Below, one piece after another: positions 6,742-8,440 of a stretch of DNA of 8,440 nucleotides. This DNA is from Rhodanobacter sp. UBA5168 (lineage in GTDB: Bacteria > Pseudomonadota > Gammaproteobacteria > Xanthomonadales > Rhodanobacteraceae). The notes under the pieces are model-generated. The model saw only the letters and a list, made by a program, of their open reading frames with translations, was not told the origin of the DNA and made no database searches. Both the position numbers and the translations under genes were made by a program. The stretch spans positions 480 to 8,919 of the forward strand of contig DHXA01000263.1 of assembly GCA_002413455.1 (NCBI GenBank), written 5' to 3'. The stretch's first letter is position 1, and each line of letters opens with the position of its first letter.

Positions 6742-7250
6742 GCCCGCTCCTCAAGGCATGCATGGCCTGCCAGGTCGCCCTGGTCGCCTGCGCGGCCTGC
6801 GGCAAGGACATGCGCGCTCCCCTGCAAGCCCGGCGGATGACCGCCAGCGAGATAGCGCAGCGCCCGGCGCTCGGGGCCATCGCCGGCACCTCGGGGCTGG
6901 CAGGCATCCGTACCCTCGTACTTGCGGGCGACCCTACACATCCCGGCACTTACGCCATCGAATTGCTGGTGCCCGCGCACACACGCATCGCCGCCCATGA
7001 GCATCGCGACGACCGCACGGCGGTGGTCGTGTCGGGCACATGGCATTTCGGTTATGGCCGCACGGCGGACGACACCGGATCAAAGTCGCTTGGTCCCGGC
7101 AGCTTCTACACGGAACCCGCAAACATGCCGCACTTCGCCCGAACGGAGGGCGAGCCGGTCGCCGTCATCATCACCGGCAACGGACCCACCGACACGCGCT
7201 ACGAGACTCAGCCCCAGGCCAGCGCAGCATCCAGCGGGAGCCAGCCATGA
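6738..7250 (+). CDS. Cupin-domain protein with lipoprotein-like signal
   Basis: A 170-residue protein starting at the ATG that overlaps the hydrolase stop as ATGA. The first 25 residues are hydrophobic and contain a good lipobox, LVAC at 15-18, so it is probably exported and lipidated at Cys18. The remainder is a single beta-barrel cupin: residues 73-106 hold motif 1, with His87-x-His89 and GTWHFGYG, and residues 119-136 hold motif 2 (GPGSFYTEPANMPHF) with His132. The Glu usual between His89 and the Gly is not in its normal place; Asp91/Asp92 may stand in, so metal is likely bound by three His and perhaps an acidic residue. The C-terminal 20 residues are low-complexity Ala/Ser/Gln/Pro. Its stop overlaps the next gene, also as ATGA. 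It could act on, or protect against, the same compound as the hydrolase; the function is unknown. Confidence 0.85.
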   Translation: MSPLLKACMACQVALVACAACGKDMRAPLQARRMTASEIAQRPALGAIAGTSGLAGIRTLVLAGDPTHPGTYAIELLVPAHTRIAAHEHRDDRTAVVVSGTWHFGYGRTADDTGSKSLGPGSFYTEPANMPHFARTEGEPVAVIITGNGPTDTRYETQPQASAASSGSQP

Positions 7251-7858
7251 CCTCACCGACCACACCACGCGACCCCGTCACCGATCACATGCTCACCGCA
7301 CAAAATGCGGCCCTCCTGATCATCGACTTCCAGCCCGTCCAGGTGGCCTCCATCGCCTCGATGAACAAGCGTCTCCTGGTCGCCAATGTGGTGGCGGTAG
7401 CACGCACCGCCGAGCTCTATGGCGTGCCGACCGTGCTGTCCACGGTCAACGTGACGACAGGGCTTAACCAGCCCATGATCCGTCCCATCACCGACCTGCT
7501 GGGCGATGCATCCATTGTCGATCGCACCTCGATCAATGCCTGGGAAGACGACGACTTCGTCGCCGCCGTCAAGGCGACCGGCCGAAAAAAACTGATCATG
7601 ATCGCCCTGTGGACGGAGGTCTGCCTGGTCTTCCCCGCTCTCGATGCCCTGCAGGAAGGATTCGACGTCTACGTGGTGGTCGACGCCGTGGGTGGCACGT
7701 CACGGGAAGCCCATCGCGCCGGACTGCAACGCATCACCCAGGCAGGCGGTATTTCCATCAGCTGGATCCAGCTGGCCTGCGAGCTTCAGCGGGACTGGAA
7801 CCGCGAGAGCACTGCGCCAGGCTTCGCAGACATCGTGTTTGCCGAGGTCGGCCACTGA
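7247..7858 (+). CDS. Isochorismatase-family cysteine hydrolase (YcaC-like)
   Basis: A 203-residue cytosolic protein of the isochorismatase-like hydrolase superfamily. It shows the first-strand Asp27 in LLIIDFQP, the nucleophile Cys126 in ALWTEVCLVFPALDAL, and SINAWEDDDFVAAVKATGRKKLI (96-118), a pattern typical of YcaC-like members. The superfamily's third catalytic residue, usually Lys, is not obvious; Arg93 lies near its expected place, so the triad needs alignment. Length agrees with the subfamily (about 200-210). YcaC-type enzymes are octameric and of unsettled substrate, so this should not be read as a siderophore-pathway isochorismatase. GGGAG about 6 bases upstream and the ATGA overlap with the cupin stop fix the start at 7247. 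It has no signal peptide, unlike the two exported proteins before it, so the operon would act on both sides of the inner membrane. Confidence 0.92.
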   Translation: MTSPTTPRDPVTDHMLTAQNAALLIIDFQPVQVASIASMNKRLLVANVVAVARTAELYGVPTVLSTVNVTTGLNQPMIRPITDLLGDASIVDRTSINAWEDDDFVAAVKATGRKKLIMIALWTEVCLVFPALDALQEGFDVYVVVDAVGGTSREAHRAGLQRITQAGGISISWIQLACELQRDWNRESTAPGFADIVFAEVGH

Positions 7859-7873
7859 CACCACCGCCTGGGC

Positions 7874-8167
7874 GAAAAAAGGGACGGAGTGAGCCGGCAA
7901 GGGCAAGCGCCGTTGCGCGTCCAGGCGACCGGTAGCGCCCGCGACAGCCTGCGGCCCATTGCCGAAAGTGGGGGCGCCGGCACGATGCCAGAGGCCGTTG
8001 CGGGTGGCTGTCGGTGCGAGGGAGGGCCTGGTGTAGAGGTTGGCTGACGTGAAGCTGGCTCAGGCCGACAATGGCGGAGATGGCCGATGGCCCGGAGGAG
8101 CGAGATGGGCGCGGCTATATGGAATTAATTTCCTCCGTCCCCTTATTTCTCGGTCCCCTTATTTCTC
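7874..8167. mobile_element. Repeat-bounded remnant, possibly of a REP-associated transposon
   Basis: GAAAAAAGGGACGGAG at 7874-7889 is matched in inverted orientation by the complement of 8132-8151 (GAGAAATAAGGGGACGGAGG), with one mismatch and one missing G. The right end adds GGAATTAATTTCC (8121-8133) and a second copy of its outer 15 bases at 8153-8167. Sequences of the form AAATAAGGGGACGGAGGAAATTAA are, to my recollection, common beside IS200-like/REP-associated tyrosine transposase genes in gammaproteobacteria. The roughly 240 bases between the ends are GC-rich and encode no recognisable transposase, so this looks like an internally deleted or miniature element. No target-site duplication was identified. 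The inverted ends are seen directly; the element type is inferred. Confidence 0.45.
8137..8167. repeat. Tandem 15-bp direct repeat
   Basis: GTCCCCTTATTTCTC occurs exactly at 8137-8151 and again at 8153-8167, separated by one G (period 16). It forms the right edge of the repeat-bounded segment and supplies the 3' end of the adjacent minus-strand small gene. It probably arose by slippage or by repeated element-end activity. Confidence 0.85.
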
Positions 8168-8418
8168 ACGCCGGTTTGCGAACCGCGCGCCTGCCCGAGC
8201 CTCTGCGATTCCACCTGACGGATGATCTCGCGCACCGTCCTCGCGTCGTTGAAGATGGCATCCCCCAGCAACGACAGCGTGTGGTCGGCCAACTCGGCGT
8301 CATCACTGGTTGTCACCACATCGCCATGGGCCGAAATCATGTCGATCAGCCGGTTGAGCGTGTCGACCTGCTCCAAGGTAACGCCGAAGATGTAGCGACC
8401 ACCCGCGTTGTCAGGCAC
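8143..8418 (-). CDS. Small hypothetical protein of unknown function
   Basis: A 91-residue acidic, mostly helical protein that I do not recognise with confidence. Residues about 9-70 (YIFGVTLEQVDTLNRLIDMI, then a charged stretch with DVVTTSDDAELADHTLSLLGDAIF) look like a compact helical domain with no enzyme motif, signal or membrane segment; it may be one of the small uncharacterised families of Xanthomonadales. It starts at GTG 8418, where AGGAG abuts the start codon with no spacer, an unusual arrangement; the in-frame stop just upstream leaves no better start. The last eight residues, VRNKGTEK, and the stop are encoded by the tandem repeat at 8137-8167, so the natural C-terminus may have been replaced. 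Composition fits a real gene, but expression is uncertain. Confidence 0.6.
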   Translation of the reverse strand: MPDNAGGRYIFGVTLEQVDTLNRLIDMISAHGDVVTTSDDAELADHTLSLLGDAIFNDARTVREIIRQVESQRLGQARGSQTGVRNKGTEK

Positions 8419-8440
8419 CTCCTGCGCGGGAATTTAACTG

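Noticed and set aside
7247..7858. True isochorismatase of siderophore synthesis
   Set aside because: No other siderophore genes are present and the motifs match YcaC-like hydrolases of unknown substrate.

Overview
The window is GC-rich, dense with genes, and reads as soil or plant-associated proteobacterial chromosome. The mix of a DGPF/YCII protein, a RibD-type reductase, a PAS-GAF NarL-type sensor kinase and exported hydrolases, with a short REP-transposase-like end sequence near position 8140, is most consistent with Gammaproteobacteria of the Lysobacterales (Xanthomonadales) such as Rhodanobacteraceae. That placement is an inference from style and is not proven.

Minus-strand block (1-5284). 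Reading leftward from 5284, the genes are: a cytosolic PAS-GAF histidine kinase (3662-5284); its NarL/FixJ response regulator (3006-3662, overlapping the kinase by one base); an AraC-type regulator (2235-2846); a broken lipoprotein gene with an NTF2-fold immunity-like domain (about 1747-2213); exodeoxyribonuclease III (837-1640); a YCII/DGPF-domain protein (257-610); and the start of a dihydrofolate-reductase-like (RibD C-terminal) protein that runs off the left edge (1-226).

Plus-strand block (5818-7858). After a 533-base divergent region there is a three-gene operon whose genes overlap at ATGA junctions: an exported alpha/beta hydrolase with an Asp nucleophile (epoxide-hydrolase/dehalogenase type), a cupin with a lipoprotein-like signal, and a YcaC-like isochorismatase-family hydrolase. 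It faces away from the kinase/regulator genes. The simplest reading is that the two-component system, perhaps with the AraC protein, controls this small exported-hydrolase operon; that link is inferred from layout alone.

Right end (7859-8440). A 284-base stretch without a convincing gene is flanked by inverted copies of a GAAATAAGGGGACGGAG-like sequence, the right copy partly duplicated in tandem. It looks like a small mobile-element remnant. A short minus-strand gene of unknown function (8143-8418) ends inside that repeat, so its last residues are encoded by it.

No tRNA, rRNA, CRISPR array or intact transposase is visible. The less ordinary parts are the immunity-like lipoprotein relic open in frame into xth, the divergent sensor/hydrolase locus with interrupted palindromes in its control regions, and the repeat-bounded remnant at the right end.
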